Counted from the first letter of the stretch, positions 50,004 through 60,227 are shown. The stretch is DNA of 64,000 nt from Rhizobium glycinendophyticum (GCF_006443685.1 NZ_VFYP01000002.1:467906-531905); one strand, 5' to 3'. The notes: generated by a model not told the origin, from the sequence alone. Translations and numbers: made by a program.

Positions 50004-50993
50004 ATGGCAATCGTCTGCTTGCCCGCTCAGGGACAGCGCATCGTGCTAGGCATTTCCAGGATCTTCATTCTTGCCATCGCCATACTGGGTTCGGCTCCAG
50101 CGATTTCGCACGCCGCCGACAGGGTGCCGCCTGGCAATCGGAATGCAGAACAGCCAACCATCCCCGGAGCCTCCGTTCGACGGACAAAGGCGGGCAAGAC
50201 AAGCTTCGACCTCAAATATGAGAAGGTGCGCGATCTCCTGCGCATGGACTCTGCTCTGATCGGCAAAATCAAGAAAACGGCCGCAGCCTATGGCATAGCG
50301 CCCATTCATATGATCGGCGCGATCGTCGGCGAGCACACCTATAATGTCGACGCCTATGACAGCTTGCAGAGCTATTACGTCAAGGCGGCCTCCTATGCCG
50401 GAAACAGCTTCCGTTTTGCTTACGACGGAGAAGGCATCGCTGATTTTTTGAAGCGTCCGGAATTTGCCAATTGTAACGTGTTCAGTGATTCCTACCGCCT
50501 CTGGACCTGTCGCGAAGATGTCTGGCAGGACCGATTCCGCGGCAAGACGGTGGGCGGGACCTCCTTTCCCGACAATCGTTTCAGCGCCGTCTTCTTTCAG
50601 CCTTTCTATGCCGGACAGACCTTTGGGCTGGGGCAGATCAATCCGCTCACGGCGCTGATGCTCTCGGATCTTGTCGCCGATAAATCGGGTTATCCGAAGC
50701 TTGATGAAACCGATGCGGCCGGTGTCTACAAGGCCATCATGGATCCCGACATCTCCCTCGCCTATATGGCGGCCGTGATCCGCAAATCCATTGACGACTA
50801 CAAGTCGATTGCCGACGTCGATATCTCCAGCAATCCTGGCGTTACTGCGACGCTATTCAACATTGGCAGTACCCAGCAGCGAGCGCGGGCCTTGGCCGCT
50901 AAGCGGGCGAGCGGTGCGGCCCAGTGGCCGGAAGAGAACTATTATGGGTGGCTGATCAACGACCGGCTGGACGAGCTGGAGTCGCTGCTCTAA
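50004..50993 (+). CDS. DUF1402 secreted protein, lytic-transglycosylase-like
   Basis: Function not established. The 329-residue product has a signal peptide ending at about SHAA-DR (residue 39). Then comes a globular domain with HMIGAIVGEHTYNVDAYDSLQSYY (core GAIVGEHTYNVDAYDSLQ) and FGLGQINPLTALMLSDLVA; the latter recalls the GLMQI-type motif of lytic transglycosylases, with Glu in GEHTYN as a candidate catalytic acid. A GTG at 50043 with AGGGA upstream would give a more compact signal peptide, so it may be the true start. Periplasmic location and wall-related activity are inferred. Confidence 0.75.
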   Translation: MAIVCLPAQGQRIVLGISRIFILAIAILGSAPAISHAADRVPPGNRNAEQPTIPGASVRRTKAGKTSFDLKYEKVRDLLRMDSALIGKIKKTAAAYGIAPIHMIGAIVGEHTYNVDAYDSLQSYYVKAASYAGNSFRFAYDGEGIADFLKRPEFANCNVFSDSYRLWTCREDVWQDRFRGKTVGGTSFPDNRFSAVFFQPFYAGQTFGLGQINPLTALMLSDLVADKSGYPKLDETDAAGVYKAIMDPDISLAYMAAVIRKSIDDYKSIADVDISSNPGVTATLFNIGSTQQRARALAAKRASGAAQWPEENYYGWLINDRLDELESLL

Positions 50994-51028
50994 CTCCTTC
51001 AAGGGCATGACGCCCGAAGGAGCGTGAC

Positions 51029-52426
51029 ATGGACGGCATTCCGCAAAAGGCAGGCTTCGAGCCGCCGGCACCGGTTCCGCGCACCGTGCCGCCCAGCCGC
51101 TTGGAAATCATCCGCACGGTGCTGAAGAATCCGCTCGAGCTCTGGGGGCTTCCATCCTACACCTGGCCCTGGATCGTTACCCGCTTCTTTGGCCAGACGA
51201 CAATCATCGCCAACGATCCCGGATTGATCCGCCACGTGCTCGTCGACAATGCGGCGAACTACGAGATGTCGGAGATCCGTCAGCTTGTGCTGCGCCCGAT
51301 TCTTCGGGATGGTCTTCTGACCGCTGAGGGGCCTGTCTGGAAGCGCTCTCGCAAAGCCATGGCCCCGGTCTTCACCCCTAGGCACGCCCGGGGTTTCGCC
51401 CGGCAGATGCGGGAGCAGAGCGAACTCTTTCTCACCCGCTATCAGTCCGGCCCGTCGGGTCTAGTACGCGATATCGCCGTTGACATGACGGAACTGACTT
51501 ACGCCATCCTGTCGGAGACACTGTTTTCCGGTGGCATTGTTTCGGAGCAGGGCGATTTCGCCCGGGATGTCGATGACCTGCTGCACAGCATGGGACGAGT
51601 CGATCCCTTCGACCTGCTGCGGGCGCCGAAATGGGTGCCGCGTTTCACCCGTATTCGCGGGCTCGGCGTGTTGCGCAAGTTCCGCGAACTCGTCCATCGC
51701 ACGATGGACCACCGTCGCGACATTATCCGCAAGGACCGGGCCACGGCGCCGGACGATTTCCTCACATTGCTCTTGGAGCTGGAAGGTCCCGATGGACTGA
51801 CTTCGCAGGAGATCGAAGACAATATTCTGACGTTTATCGGCGCCGGCCACGAGACGACGGCCAGGGCGCTTGCCTGGACGCTTTACTGCGTGGCTAACAG
51901 TCCCGACATCCGGACCGCCATGGAAACTGAGATCGACAGCGTTCTGGCAACGGACGCCGACCCCGTTGACTGGCTGGAACGCATGCCGCTGGTACGCGCC
52001 TCCTTCGAGGAGGCTATGCGGCTTTATCCCCCGGCTCCCTCTATCAATCGGGACGCCGTTGCGGACGACCGCTACGTGGCGCCCAATGGCGAGGTTGTTG
52101 AAATTGCCCGGGGAACCACCGTGCTCGTCATGCCGTGGACTCTGCATCGGCACGAACTCTATTGGGATCGGCCCCGGATCTTTGACCCGAACCGTTTCAT
52201 GCCGGGCGAGCGTGAGAAGATCGGGCGCTTCCAATATCTCCCCTTCGGGGCTGGACCCCGAGTCTGCATCGGGGCAACGTTTGCGCTCCAGGAGGCGGTG
52301 ATCGCGCTGGCAGTATTGATGCAGCGCTACCGCTTCGACGTGACCGCTCAGACAAAGCCTTGGCCTGTTCAGAAGCTCACGACGCAGCCCGCTGGCGGGC
52401 TGCCGATGCGGGTGACGCCGAGATAG
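51029..52426 (+). CDS. cytochrome P450
   Basis: Heme-thiolate monooxygenase of unknown substrate. The 465-residue product has the I-helix FIGAGHETTARAL (about 270-282), the ExxR in EEAMRLYPPAP, PXRFMPGER for the meander, and the heme loop FGAGPRVCIG with ligand Cys413. There is no membrane anchor, so it is soluble, and no ferredoxin or reductase gene is next to it. ATG at 51029 with AAGGAG upstream. The next gene is a lone hydantoinase-A-like ATPase, which might be involved in the same pathway. Confidence 0.93.
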   Translation: MDGIPQKAGFEPPAPVPRTVPPSRLEIIRTVLKNPLELWGLPSYTWPWIVTRFFGQTTIIANDPGLIRHVLVDNAANYEMSEIRQLVLRPILRDGLLTAEGPVWKRSRKAMAPVFTPRHARGFARQMREQSELFLTRYQSGPSGLVRDIAVDMTELTYAILSETLFSGGIVSEQGDFARDVDDLLHSMGRVDPFDLLRAPKWVPRFTRIRGLGVLRKFRELVHRTMDHRRDIIRKDRATAPDDFLTLLLELEGPDGLTSQEIEDNILTFIGAGHETTARALAWTLYCVANSPDIRTAMETEIDSVLATDADPVDWLERMPLVRASFEEAMRLYPPAPSINRDAVADDRYVAPNGEVVEIARGTTVLVMPWTLHRHELYWDRPRIFDPNRFMPGEREKIGRFQYLPFGAGPRVCIGATFALQEAVIALAVLMQRYRFDVTAQTKPWPVQKLTTQPAGGLPMRVTPR

Positions 52427-52510
52427 CCCTTGAGCGGCATGGCTTTGCCGCGGCTTGGCTGGAAAATGGCCCTTCGCCTGTGCCATAGGTAGGCAAAGCC
52501 GGAATGGCAT

Positions 52511-54538
52511 GTGCGAATCGGGGCAGACTGCGTGACATTAGATTACATGCTGGGGATCGACACCGGTGGGACCTATACGGATGCGGTCATCTATAGCGAA
52601 AAAGCCGGCATCGTCGCAAAGGCAAAGGCGCTGACGACGCGCCATGACCTGTCGATCGGTATCGCAGGCGCTTTGGAAAACGTTCTTGGCTCGTCCGGCA
52701 TTCCTCCGTCCTATATCGGCTTGGTCTCGCTATCGACGACGCTCGCAACCAACGCCCTGGTCGAGGGGCAGGGTGGGCGCGCCGGCCTCGTCATGATCGG
52801 CTTCGGTCCAGAGGATTTGAAGCGTGATGGCCTGGCCGAGGCCCTGGGTACCGACCCCGTTCTGTTCATCGCGGGCGGCCATGACGTGCACGGCAATGAA
52901 ACTCCATTTGATGCCGGGGCTTTGGAGCAGGCACTACCCGAGCTTGCCGAGAACGTCTCCTCCTTGGCAATTGCCGGCTACTTTGCCACGCGCAACCCGG
53001 GCCATGAACGCCGCGCCCGCGATATTGTTCGTGCCGCCTCCGGCCTGCCGGTCACTTGCAGCCACGAACTGTCGTCGAAACTCGGCGGACCGCGACGGGC
53101 GCTCACAACACTGCTCAATGCCCGGCTCGTATCCATGATCGACCGCTTGATCGGCTCCGCGGAGCGATACCTGGTGGAGCGCGGTATTCATGCGCCGCTG
53201 ATGGTCGTTCGGGGTGATGGTGCGCTGATTTCCGCAGCAGAGGCGCGCGCGCGCCCCATCGAGACGATCCTCTCCGGGCCGGCCGCTAGTCTCGTCGGCG
53301 CCCGCCATCTCACCGGTCTTGACGATGCCGTAGTCTCCGATATCGGCGGCACCACGACGGATGTTGCCGTCATGGAGAAGGGCCAGCCGCGCCTCGATCA
53401 GGAAGGAGCAGTCGTCGGTGGCTACAGGACTATGGTCGAGGCTGTCGCCATGCGCACATACGGTCTCGGTGGCGATTCCGAGGTTCGCATCGACGACCGT
53501 GGTATGAATGCGAAGATCGAGCTCGGGCCGCGAAGGCTGGTCCCACTCAGTCTGGCTGGGGCTTTACACGGCGCTGCAATCCGCGAGGTGCTGGAACGTC
53601 AGCTGCGGGCACCCCATCTCGGGCGCCATGACGGCCGCTTTGCTGTTCGCACCGGCGTGCCCGACAATTTGGCCGCCGGACTGCAGCCGCAGGAAGCGGC
53701 TCTCTTTTCCAAGATCGGCTCTGTGCCGTTGCCTCTCGATACCCTGATCACTTTTACCCAGCAGAAGGCGACGCTGGACAGGCTGGTCGCCCGCGGCCTC
53801 GTGCACATCTGTGGAGTAACGCCGTCGGATGCCATGCACGTGCTCGGCAGGCAGGGCCAATGGGATCGCGAGGCGGCCGAACTCGGGATCCGTCTCGCCA
53901 TCCGCCAGAAAGATGGCAGCGGGCAACCCATCGCCACATCGATAGAGGATATGGCCGAGCGCATTGTTGCGCGGCTCACGCGCCAGTCATGCGAAGTCAT
54001 TTTGGCTGCAGCACTCGCCGAGGATGGGCTGACGGACGTCGACCCGGCGAAATCGATTCTTATCGACCGGGCACTTAAACGCGAAACGGGGATTGCGAGA
54101 TTCTCGCTGTCGCTAGACCGTCCGCTGATCGGCCTCGGGGCCTCCGCCAGCGTCTACTATCCCGCAATTGCAGACATGCTCTCGGCAGACTGCGCAGTTC
54201 CTGATGATGCCGATGTCGCCAATGCCGTCGGTGCCGTTGTCGGGCAGGTTCGAAGCACTGTTCATCTTGTTGTGACGTCGCCGGAGGAGGGGCTTTTCAT
54301 TCTCTCCGGCATCGGCGAGAGCAAGCGCTTCACGGATGAGGCCGAAGCCCTGGATGCGGCCCGCTCCGCGGCAGCAGAGCTTGCGCGTAGCCAGGCTGAA
54401 GCCAGTGGCGCGCTCGATCTTGTCACCACGCTGCGAGAGGAGCGTGATGCTCCGGAAATCCAGGGACGCCGTAAACTTGTTGAGGCGCGCATATCTGCAA
54501 CGGCAAGCGGCCGCCCACGGACGGCCAGAGAACACTAA
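52511..54538 (+). CDS. hydantoinase/oxoprolinase-A family protein without a B partner
   Basis: ATP-binding subunit type of the HyuA/oxoprolinase/acetophenone-carboxylase family. The 675-residue product starts with the phosphate-1 motif LGIDTGGTYTDAV (about 14-26), has phosphate-2 SDIGGTTTDVAVME (about 280-293) and the YGLGGDSEV motif, which is a variant of the usual GAGGGS. A HyuB gene is absent here. Start is GTG at 52511; a GTG or ATG a few codons later (residues 8 or 13) would remove a non-conserved leader. The substrate is unknown. It lies 84 bp after the P450 and may be co-transcribed. Confidence 0.82.
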   Translation: MRIGADCVTLDYMLGIDTGGTYTDAVIYSEKAGIVAKAKALTTRHDLSIGIAGALENVLGSSGIPPSYIGLVSLSTTLATNALVEGQGGRAGLVMIGFGPEDLKRDGLAEALGTDPVLFIAGGHDVHGNETPFDAGALEQALPELAENVSSLAIAGYFATRNPGHERRARDIVRAASGLPVTCSHELSSKLGGPRRALTTLLNARLVSMIDRLIGSAERYLVERGIHAPLMVVRGDGALISAAEARARPIETILSGPAASLVGARHLTGLDDAVVSDIGGTTTDVAVMEKGQPRLDQEGAVVGGYRTMVEAVAMRTYGLGGDSEVRIDDRGMNAKIELGPRRLVPLSLAGALHGAAIREVLERQLRAPHLGRHDGRFAVRTGVPDNLAAGLQPQEAALFSKIGSVPLPLDTLITFTQQKATLDRLVARGLVHICGVTPSDAMHVLGRQGQWDREAAELGIRLAIRQKDGSGQPIATSIEDMAERIVARLTRQSCEVILAAALAEDGLTDVDPAKSILIDRALKRETGIARFSLSLDRPLIGLGASASVYYPAIADMLSADCAVPDDADVANAVGAVVGQVRSTVHLVVTSPEEGLFILSGIGESKRFTDEAEALDAARSAAAELARSQAEASGALDLVTTLREERDAPEIQGRRKLVEARISATASGRPRTAREH

Positions 54539-54644
54539 TTTCCAAAACGGAAACAATCTTTGTTATTCGTGCCGGATTGACCGAAAATGAAATTGAGCGA
54601 AGCTGTTCTCAAAACAGATACCGCGAAGCTTTGGAGATATTATC

Positions 54645-56816
54645 GTGATCTTTGTCGACCAATACGGATTGTCCATCGACACCAAGCTGTACAATTTTCT
54701 CGTGGATCACGCCCTTCCCGGAACCGGGGTCGGCGGCGATGACTTTTTCGCCGGCTTCGCCGCCATCGTTCATGATCTAGGCCCCAAGAACCGGGCTTTG
54801 CTTGCGAAACGTGACGCCTTCCAGGCCAAGATCGACGCATGGTATCGCCAGAAGGGTGCGTCGTCCAATCTCGCGGTCTATGAGCAGTTCCTGCGCGACA
54901 TCGGCTATATCCTGCCTGAAGGTCCGGATTTCACCATCGCAGTCGACAACGTCGATCCAGAGATTGCGATGGTCGCGGGCCCGCAGCTTGTCGTTCCCGT
55001 CATGAATGCGCGTTATGCTCTGAATGCGGCAAACGCCCGTTGGGGTTCTCTTTACGATGCCCTTTACGGAACTGATGCCATTCCGGAGAGCGACGGTGCA
55101 GAGAAGGCCAAGGGGTACAATCCAGAGCGGGGTGCCAAGGTCATCACCTGGGCTCGCCAGTTCCTGGATCAGTCGAGCCCCCTCGCGGCGGGTGATTGGT
55201 CGAAGGTTGCAAAGCTTTCGGTCCAATCAGGCGCCCTCTCGGTCGTCCTGACCGATAGTGGCGTGACCGGCCTTGCGGATCCCTCGCAATTCGTCGGCCA
55301 TCGTGGCGAGACAGAAAACCCCTCTGCCGTGATCCTTCGCAAGAACGGCCTCCATCTGGAAATCCTGGTCGATGCCACGGGAATGATCGGCCGGACTGAT
55401 CCGGCGGGCATAAATGATGTGAGGCTCGAATCGGCTCTCACGACAATCATGGACTGCGAGGACTCAGTTGCAGCCGTCGATGCGGAGGACAAAGTCGCCG
55501 TCTATACAAACTGGCTCGGTCTGATGAAGGGCGATCTCACCGAAGAGATCGTCAAGGGTGGCAAGTCTTTCACCCGCGCCTTGTCGGGCGACATCTCCTT
55601 TATCGGCGCCGATGGCACGTCGGCTACCCTGCCAGGACGCTCCCTCATCCTGGTCCGCAATGTCGGGCATCTGATGTCCAACCCGGCGATCCGTGACCGC
55701 GACGGCAACGAAGTGCCGGAGGGTATCATGGATGCCGCAGTCACGGCCCTCATCGCCCTGCATGACGTCGGCAAGAACGGTCGTCGAAAGAACTCGCGCG
55801 CCGGCTCCATGTATGTGGTCAAACCGAAAATGCACGGTCCTGAAGAGGTGGCCTTTGCCTGCGAGATCTTCTCCCGGGTCGAACAGCTTGTCGGGATGGC
55901 GCCCAACACGATCAAGATGGGTATCATGGACGAGGAGCGTCGCACGACCGTCAACCTGAAGGAATGCATCCGTGCCGCCCGTGAGCGCGTCGTGTTCATC
56001 AATACCGGCTTCCTCGATCGCACCGGAGACGAGATCCACACCTCGATGGAAGCGGGACCGATGATCCGCAAGGGCGATATGAAACAGGCCGCCTGGATTT
56101 CGGCCTACGAAAACTGGAATGTCGACATCGGCCTCGAATGTGGCCTTTCGGGCCATGCCCAGATCGGCAAGGGCATGTGGGCGATGCCCGACCTGATGGC
56201 CGCCATGCTCGAGCAGAAGATAGCCCATCCGAAAGCCGGCGCCAATACGGCTTGGGTGCCTTCGCCGACGGCAGCCACCCTTCATGCCACCCATTACCAC
56301 AAGGTCAATGTGGCAGATGTCCAGAAGACACTGAAGTCGCGAGAGAGGGCCAAGCTCGCCGACATTCTTTCTGTTCCGGTTGCGGTCCGTCCGAACTGGA
56401 CACCGGAGGAAATCCAGCGCGAACTCGACAACAATGCGCAGGGCATCCTTGGCTATGTCGTTCGCTGGATCGATCAGGGCGTCGGTTGCTCGAAGGTGCC
56501 GGACATCAACAATGTCGGTCTGATGGAAGACCGCGCGACCCTGCGGATCTCGGCGCAGCATATGGCCAACTGGCTGCATCACGGGGTCGTTACACAAGAT
56601 CAGATTGAGGAAACGATGAAACGCATGGCAGTTGTCGTTGATCGGCAGAACGAAGGCGACGCGGCCTACCGCCCGATGGCCACAAACTATGATAGCTCAA
56701 TAGCCTTTCAGGCAGCCCTCGAACTGGTACTGAAAGGCAGAGAACAGCCGAACGGTTATACCGAGCCGGTCCTGCACCGCCGCCGCCTTGAACTGAAGGC
56801 GCAATTGCGCGCCTGA
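54645..56816 (+). CDS. glcB: malate synthase G
   Basis: Condenses glyoxylate with acetyl-CoA to malate. The 723-residue G isoform has the catalytic and metal-binding elements in [25 protein letters not shown] (core [10 protein letters not shown]), [26 protein letters not shown] (core [11 protein letters not shown]) and [14 protein letters not shown], and the active-site aspartate in [12 protein letters not shown]. Start GTG at 54645 with GGAG upstream. It may serve glycolate or glyoxylate use; no aceA (isocitrate lyase) is in the window. A strong shared terminator follows. Confidence 0.97.
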   Translation: MIFVDQYGLSIDTKLYNFLVDHALPGTGVGGDDFFAGFAAIVHDLGPKNRALLAKRDAFQAKIDAWYRQKGASSNLAVYEQFLRDIGYILPEGPDFTIAVDNVDPEIAMVAGPQLVVPVMNARYALNAANARWGSLYDALYGTDAIPESDGAEKAKGYNPERGAKVITWARQFLDQSSPLAAGDWSKVAKLSVQSGALSVVLTDSGVTGLADPSQFVGHRGETENPSAVILRKNGLHLEILVDATGMIGRTDPAGINDVRLESALTTIMDCEDSVAAVDAEDKVAVYTNWLGLMKGDLTEEIVKGGKSFTRALSGDISFIGADGTSATLPGRSLILVRNVGHLMSNPAIRDRDGNEVPEGIMDAAVTALIALHDVGKNGRRKNSRAGSMYVVKPKMHGPEEVAFACEIFSRVEQLVGMAPNTIKMGIMDEERRTTVNLKECIRAARERVVFINTGFLDRTGDEIHTSMEAGPMIRKGDMKQAAWISAYENWNVDIGLECGLSGHAQIGKGMWAMPDLMAAMLEQKIAHPKAGANTAWVPSPTAATLHATHYHKVNVADVQKTLKSRERAKLADILSVPVAVRPNWTPEEIQRELDNNAQGILGYVVRWIDQGVGCSKVPDINNVGLMEDRATLRISAQHMANWLHHGVVTQDQIEETMKRMAVVVDRQNEGDAAYRPMATNYDSSIAFQAALELVLKGREQPNGYTEPVLHRRRLELKAQLRA

Positions 56817-56836
56817 ACAAAACGTCGCCACCTTAA

Positions 56837-56876
56837 AGCATAAAGGCCGCCCGATCGCTCCGGCGGCCTTTATGCT
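56837..56876. terminator. terminator between glcB and the L,D-transpeptidase
   Basis: AGCATAAAGGCCGCC (56837-56851) pairs perfectly with GGCGGCCTTTATGCT (56862-56876) around a 10-base loop. It is symmetric, 15 bp, between two convergent genes; the stem contains the AAA/TTT tract, so a bidirectional function is likely. Confidence 0.82.
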
Positions 56877-56893
56877 GAAGGACTGCGAATGTC

Positions 56894-57559
56894 TTACTGC
56901 TGAACGATGACCTTGGCGCCGCGGCCCGGCTTGACCCGGTTGTAAAGGTCGATCACGTCCTGGTTCATCAGGCGAATGCAGCCCGAAGAAGCCGCCGTGC
57001 CGATGGACGCCCATTCCGGCGTTCCATGCAGGCGGAACAGCGTGTCTTGGCCCTTGTCGTTGAATAGATACATGGCACGTGCACCGAGCGGGTTCTTCAG
57101 GCCGGGATCCATGCCCTTCTCCACATAGCGGGCGATTTCCGGCTTACGCTCTGCCATTTCCTTCGGCGGATGCCATGTCGGCCATTCCTGCTTCCAGGCG
57201 ATGTAGGCTTCGCCTTCCCAGGCAAAACCCTGCTTGCCCACGCCAATACCGTAGCGAACGGCCTGGCCACGCGGCAGGACGTAGTACAGGAAGCGCTCGC
57301 GCGTGTTAACGATGATCGTGCCCGGCTTCTCGCTGGTCGAGTAGTTGACGATCTGGCGGTGAAACTTCGGATCTACCTTCTGGATCGGGATCGCCGGCAG
57401 GGCAAAGCCGGCATCGGTCACGGTCCCATACGCATCACTGAAAATCTGGACCTTGGTGGTTTCTGCAACCTTGTCGGTTTCGCCGGAGGTCGTCGTGCAG
57501 CTCGCGAGGCCGACGGAGGTCAGTAGGCCGATCGCGATCGTAAGTGTGCGGAAGCGCAT
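56894..57559 (-). CDS. L,D-transpeptidase lipoprotein (YkuD domain)
   Basis: Makes 3-3 peptidoglycan cross-links or joins peptidoglycan to an outer-membrane protein. The 221-residue product has a lipobox LASC with Cys21 as the lipidated residue. The YkuD domain (about 68-221) has catalytic His178 and Cys194 in HGTPEWASIGTAASSGCIRL (core HGTPEWASIG, SSGCIRL). Rhizobia make many 3-3 links and carry numerous such enzymes. Convergent with glcB, divergent from mmcB. Confidence 0.93.
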   Translation of the reverse strand: MRFRTLTIAIGLLTSVGLASCTTTSGETDKVAETTKVQIFSDAYGTVTDAGFALPAIPIQKVDPKFHRQIVNYSTSEKPGTIIVNTRERFLYYVLPRGQAVRYGIGVGKQGFAWEGEAYIAWKQEWPTWHPPKEMAERKPEIARYVEKGMDPGLKNPLGARAMYLFNDKGQDTLFRLHGTPEWASIGTAASSGCIRLMNQDVIDLYNRVKPGRGAKVIVQQ

Positions 57560-57680
57560 GGGTGACTCATCAATGTTGGCTGGGAGATGGTACCGTGACC
57601 ATCTGTGAATATGGTTTATTTTGGATTAATGTCGCCCACGCAAGGGCCACGTAACCGCCGGATGTCTTCGGCGGTGCAAA

Positions 57681-57702
57681 ATGACTCGTCATTGTTTTTT
57701 TG
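57681..57702 (+). terminator. weak terminator-like hairpin upstream of mmcB
   Basis: AATGA (57681-57685) and TCATT (57690-57694) around CTCG, followed by G and seven T. It lies in the 175-bp gap between the divergent L,D-transpeptidase and mmcB and would stop or attenuate rightward transcription entering mmcB. The short stem makes it tentative. Confidence 0.35.
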
Positions 57703-57734
57703 CAACATAGCGGTCGGCCGTCACGGACATATTC

Positions 57735-58214
57735 ATGACTTTACTTTCTGTTTCCACTAACAATCCGTTAATCGACGGCCGCCAGTCGGATCGTGCCATG
57801 ATGGTGCGTCGCGGTGTGCAGGCTTTAATGACCGACCTGCGATTCGCCGTCCTGCCGGAACTCACGCTCGCCAATGGCCGGCGTGCAGATCTGATCGCTC
57901 TGTCGGAAAGGGGCGACATCTGGATCATCGAGATCAAATCCTCCATTGAGGACTTCCGCGTGGATAGGAAGTGGCCGGACTACCGGCGATATTGCGATAG
58001 GCTGTTCTTTGCGACGCATCCCGGCGTACCGATCGAGATCTTCCCCGAGGATTGCGGCTTGCTGTTATCCGATGGTTATGCCGGTCACATCCACCGCGAC
58101 GCGCCGGAACATCGGCTTGCGCCGGCGACCCGCAAGTCGGTCACGCTGGAATTTTCCCGGACGGCAGCACAGCGGCTGATGCTCGCAGAATGGGCGGCGC
58201 GCGCGCCGCTCTAG
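57735..58214 (+). CDS. mmcB: MmcB-family DNA repair protein
   Basis: Small nuclease-like protein; the Caulobacter member is SOS-controlled and protects from mitomycin C. The 159-residue product has a PD-(D/E)xK-type core: Glu42 in PELTLANGRRAD, Asp52, and EIK at 66-68 in WIIEIKSSIEDF. No LexA box (GTTC-N7-GTTC) was found in the 175 bp upstream. It converges on actR, whose stop is seven bases away. Confidence 0.85.
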   Translation: MTLLSVSTNNPLIDGRQSDRAMMVRRGVQALMTDLRFAVLPELTLANGRRADLIALSERGDIWIIEIKSSIEDFRVDRKWPDYRRYCDRLFFATHPGVPIEIFPEDCGLLLSDGYAGHIHRDAPEHRLAPATRKSVTLEFSRTAAQRLMLAEWAARAPL

Positions 58215-58221
58215 CGCCGGG

Positions 58222-58818
58222 TTATTTCGGCGCGCGCTTCGCGAGAATCCGCTGCAGTGTGCGGCGATGCATGTTTAGCCGTCGCGCCGTTTCCGACACA
58301 TTGCGTTCGCAACTCTCATAGACCCGCTGGATGTGCTCCCAGCGAACTCGGTCGGCAGACATGGGATTCTCAGGAATCTCCGCCTTCTCACCAGGCCGCT
58401 GCGTCAGCGCCAGATAAATGTCGTCTGCATCAGCAGGTTTGGCGAGGTAATCAAGCGCGCCGAGTTTAACTGCCGTCACAGCAGTCGCGATATTTCCGTA
58501 TCCGGTCAGCACGATGATGCGCGTGTCTGAGCGACGCTCGCGAATGGCTTCTATGACATCGAGGCCTGTCCCGTCGCCGAGGCGGAGGTCGACGACCGCA
58601 TAGCTTGGAGGCGCCTCTTTAGCCTTGGCGATTCCCTCGGCAACCGACCCCGCTAGGTCCACGGTAAATCCCCGACTTTCCATCGCGCGCGCCAATCGAC
58701 GCAGGAAAGGTGCATCGTCATCGACGATCAGCAGCGTCGGATTGGGTCCCAGATCGTGAGTGACGTGCTGCGGGCTTTGCGCAGTCGTTTTGGCGAGAGT
58801 GGATGCAACATCAGTCAT
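58222..58818 (-). CDS. actR: redox response regulator ActR (RegA/PrrA family)
   Basis: Response regulator paired with ActS in a redox- or acid-responsive system equivalent to RegBA/PrrBA. The 198-residue product has a receiver domain with acidic residues DDD (33-35), phospho-acceptor Asp77 in VVDLRLGDG and Lys in LAKPADADD. A short linker then leads to the Fis-type HTH ERNVSETARRLNMHRRTLQR, typical of this family. ATG at 58818 was taken three codons after a TTG. actS lies 81 bp upstream on the same strand. Confidence 0.95.
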   Translation of the reverse strand: MTDVASTLAKTTAQSPQHVTHDLGPNPTLLIVDDDAPFLRRLARAMESRGFTVDLAGSVAEGIAKAKEAPPSYAVVDLRLGDGTGLDVIEAIRERRSDTRIIVLTGYGNIATAVTAVKLGALDYLAKPADADDIYLALTQRPGEKAEIPENPMSADRVRWEHIQRVYESCERNVSETARRLNMHRRTLQRILAKRAPK

Positions 58819-58899
58819 GTTCAACAACCTTGAGACAGTTAAGAGCCTCTTTCCGCGAAGTTATGACGAGGAAAGACGAGGGGGTAAAGTCATATGCGT

Positions 58900-60201
58900 T
58901 CATAACGGCGTGTCCGCCTCCATGAACTCCCGGGGCCATTGCACCACAACCCGCGCTCCGGATCCCAGTGTCTCGCCATTTTCGAACTGCAAGCTCGCCC
59001 CTGAGCGCTCGAGCAAAGTTTTGGCAATGAAAAGACCCAGTCCCAGTCCGCCGGCCCTGGATTCACCCTGTCTGCTGGTAACATAGGGCTCGCCAATTCT
59101 TTGCAAGACCCCCGGCGAGAATCCCACACCGTCATCTTCTATGGCAACCGTGACGGATGTGGGTGAATGGTCCACGGTCACCGTCACCTTTGATCGCGCA
59201 TAATCGACGGCATTCTCCAGAAGATTGCCAAGGCCGTAAAGGATCGCCGGGTTGCGGCTCCCGACCGGTTCGCCGACCCGGCTCGACAGCTCGATCAATT
59301 CAACCTTAATCCCAAGTTCCCGGTGCGGTGCGATCACCTCCTCGATCAGCGACGAAAGGGGCATTTCCCGCATATGCGCTTCGCCTTCCGAGGCGAGTGT
59401 CGTCAACCGACGCAGGATGTCGCGGCACCGCTCGCTCTGGCTGCGCAGGAGCTGCACGTCCTCCCGGTAGCGCTCGTCTTGGCCGAGCTCGCGTTCCATC
59501 TCCTTCGCAACCACACTGATGGTGGCAAGCGGTGTGCCGAGTTCGTGCGCCGCTGCCGCTGCAAGCCCATCGAGCTGGTGCAGGTGCTTTTCCCGTTGCA
59601 GGATCAGCTCCGTTGCCGTCAGCGCGTCGGCAAGCAGCGTCGCCTCCTGCGATACGCGATAGGCATAAAAGGCGGCAAACGCCATCATCGAGACAATCGA
59701 ACTCCACATGCCGAGCTGCAGCAGCGGATGCACTTCAGGCGTCCGTCCCTCGAACCAGGGCAGGGGAAAAGGCGTGAAGGCCAGCAGCGTGATGAAGGCA
59801 AGTGCCGTGACGAAGAGTGCGATTGAGTGACGGTTCGGCTGCGACGCAAATGAAATGATGACTGGGATGCAGATAAGGGGCGCAAAGGGGTTGGCGAGAC
59901 CGCCGGTGATGAACAAGAGCGCGCCCATCTGGAAGAGATCCAGTGCCAGCACCGCGAAGGCAGCAACTGGCTCGAGCCGGTAGGTCGGCGGAAAGGCAAC
60001 CGAAAGCAGCGCATTTGCCGCAGCGAGCGCAGCGACAAGGCCCAGGCACGTCATCAGCGGCAGCGAGAAGTCAAACCAGTAGGCAACCAAGATGACAGTT
60101 AGCAACTGCCCTGCCACAGCCACCCAGCGCAGCCGCACGAGCGTTTCAAGCCGCAGTCGTCGGCTGGAGGGCCCGAATTTCGTTGCTAGATCCATGGTCA
60201 T
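58900..60201 (-). CDS. actS: redox sensor histidine kinase ActS (RegB/PrrB family)
   Basis: Membrane kinase of the RegBA type. The 433-residue product has about six hydrophobic spans in the first 185 residues and the quinone-binding GGLANPF (100-106). The phospho-acceptor His219 is in AAAAHELGTPLATI, and Cys259 in SERCR corresponds to the redox-active Cys of RegB. HATPase motifs are LLENAVDYA and GGLGLGLF. ATG at 60201 was chosen because the earlier frame runs into hrpB. It follows hrpB by 26 bp and precedes actR. Confidence 0.95.
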   Translation of the reverse strand: MTMDLATKFGPSSRRLRLETLVRLRWVAVAGQLLTVILVAYWFDFSLPLMTCLGLVAALAAANALLSVAFPPTYRLEPVAAFAVLALDLFQMGALLFITGGLANPFAPLICIPVIISFASQPNRHSIALFVTALAFITLLAFTPFPLPWFEGRTPEVHPLLQLGMWSSIVSMMAFAAFYAYRVSQEATLLADALTATELILQREKHLHQLDGLAAAAAHELGTPLATISVVAKEMERELGQDERYREDVQLLRSQSERCRDILRRLTTLASEGEAHMREMPLSSLIEEVIAPHRELGIKVELIELSSRVGEPVGSRNPAILYGLGNLLENAVDYARSKVTVTVDHSPTSVTVAIEDDGVGFSPGVLQRIGEPYVTSRQGESRAGGLGLGLFIAKTLLERSGASLQFENGETLGSGARVVVQWPREFMEADTPL

Positions 60202-60227
60202 CGGCAAACGCCTTTCTGTATCGCAGT

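Noticed and set aside
55464..56597. 377-codon minus-strand ORF
   Set aside because: Antisense to glcB, a clear malate synthase G.
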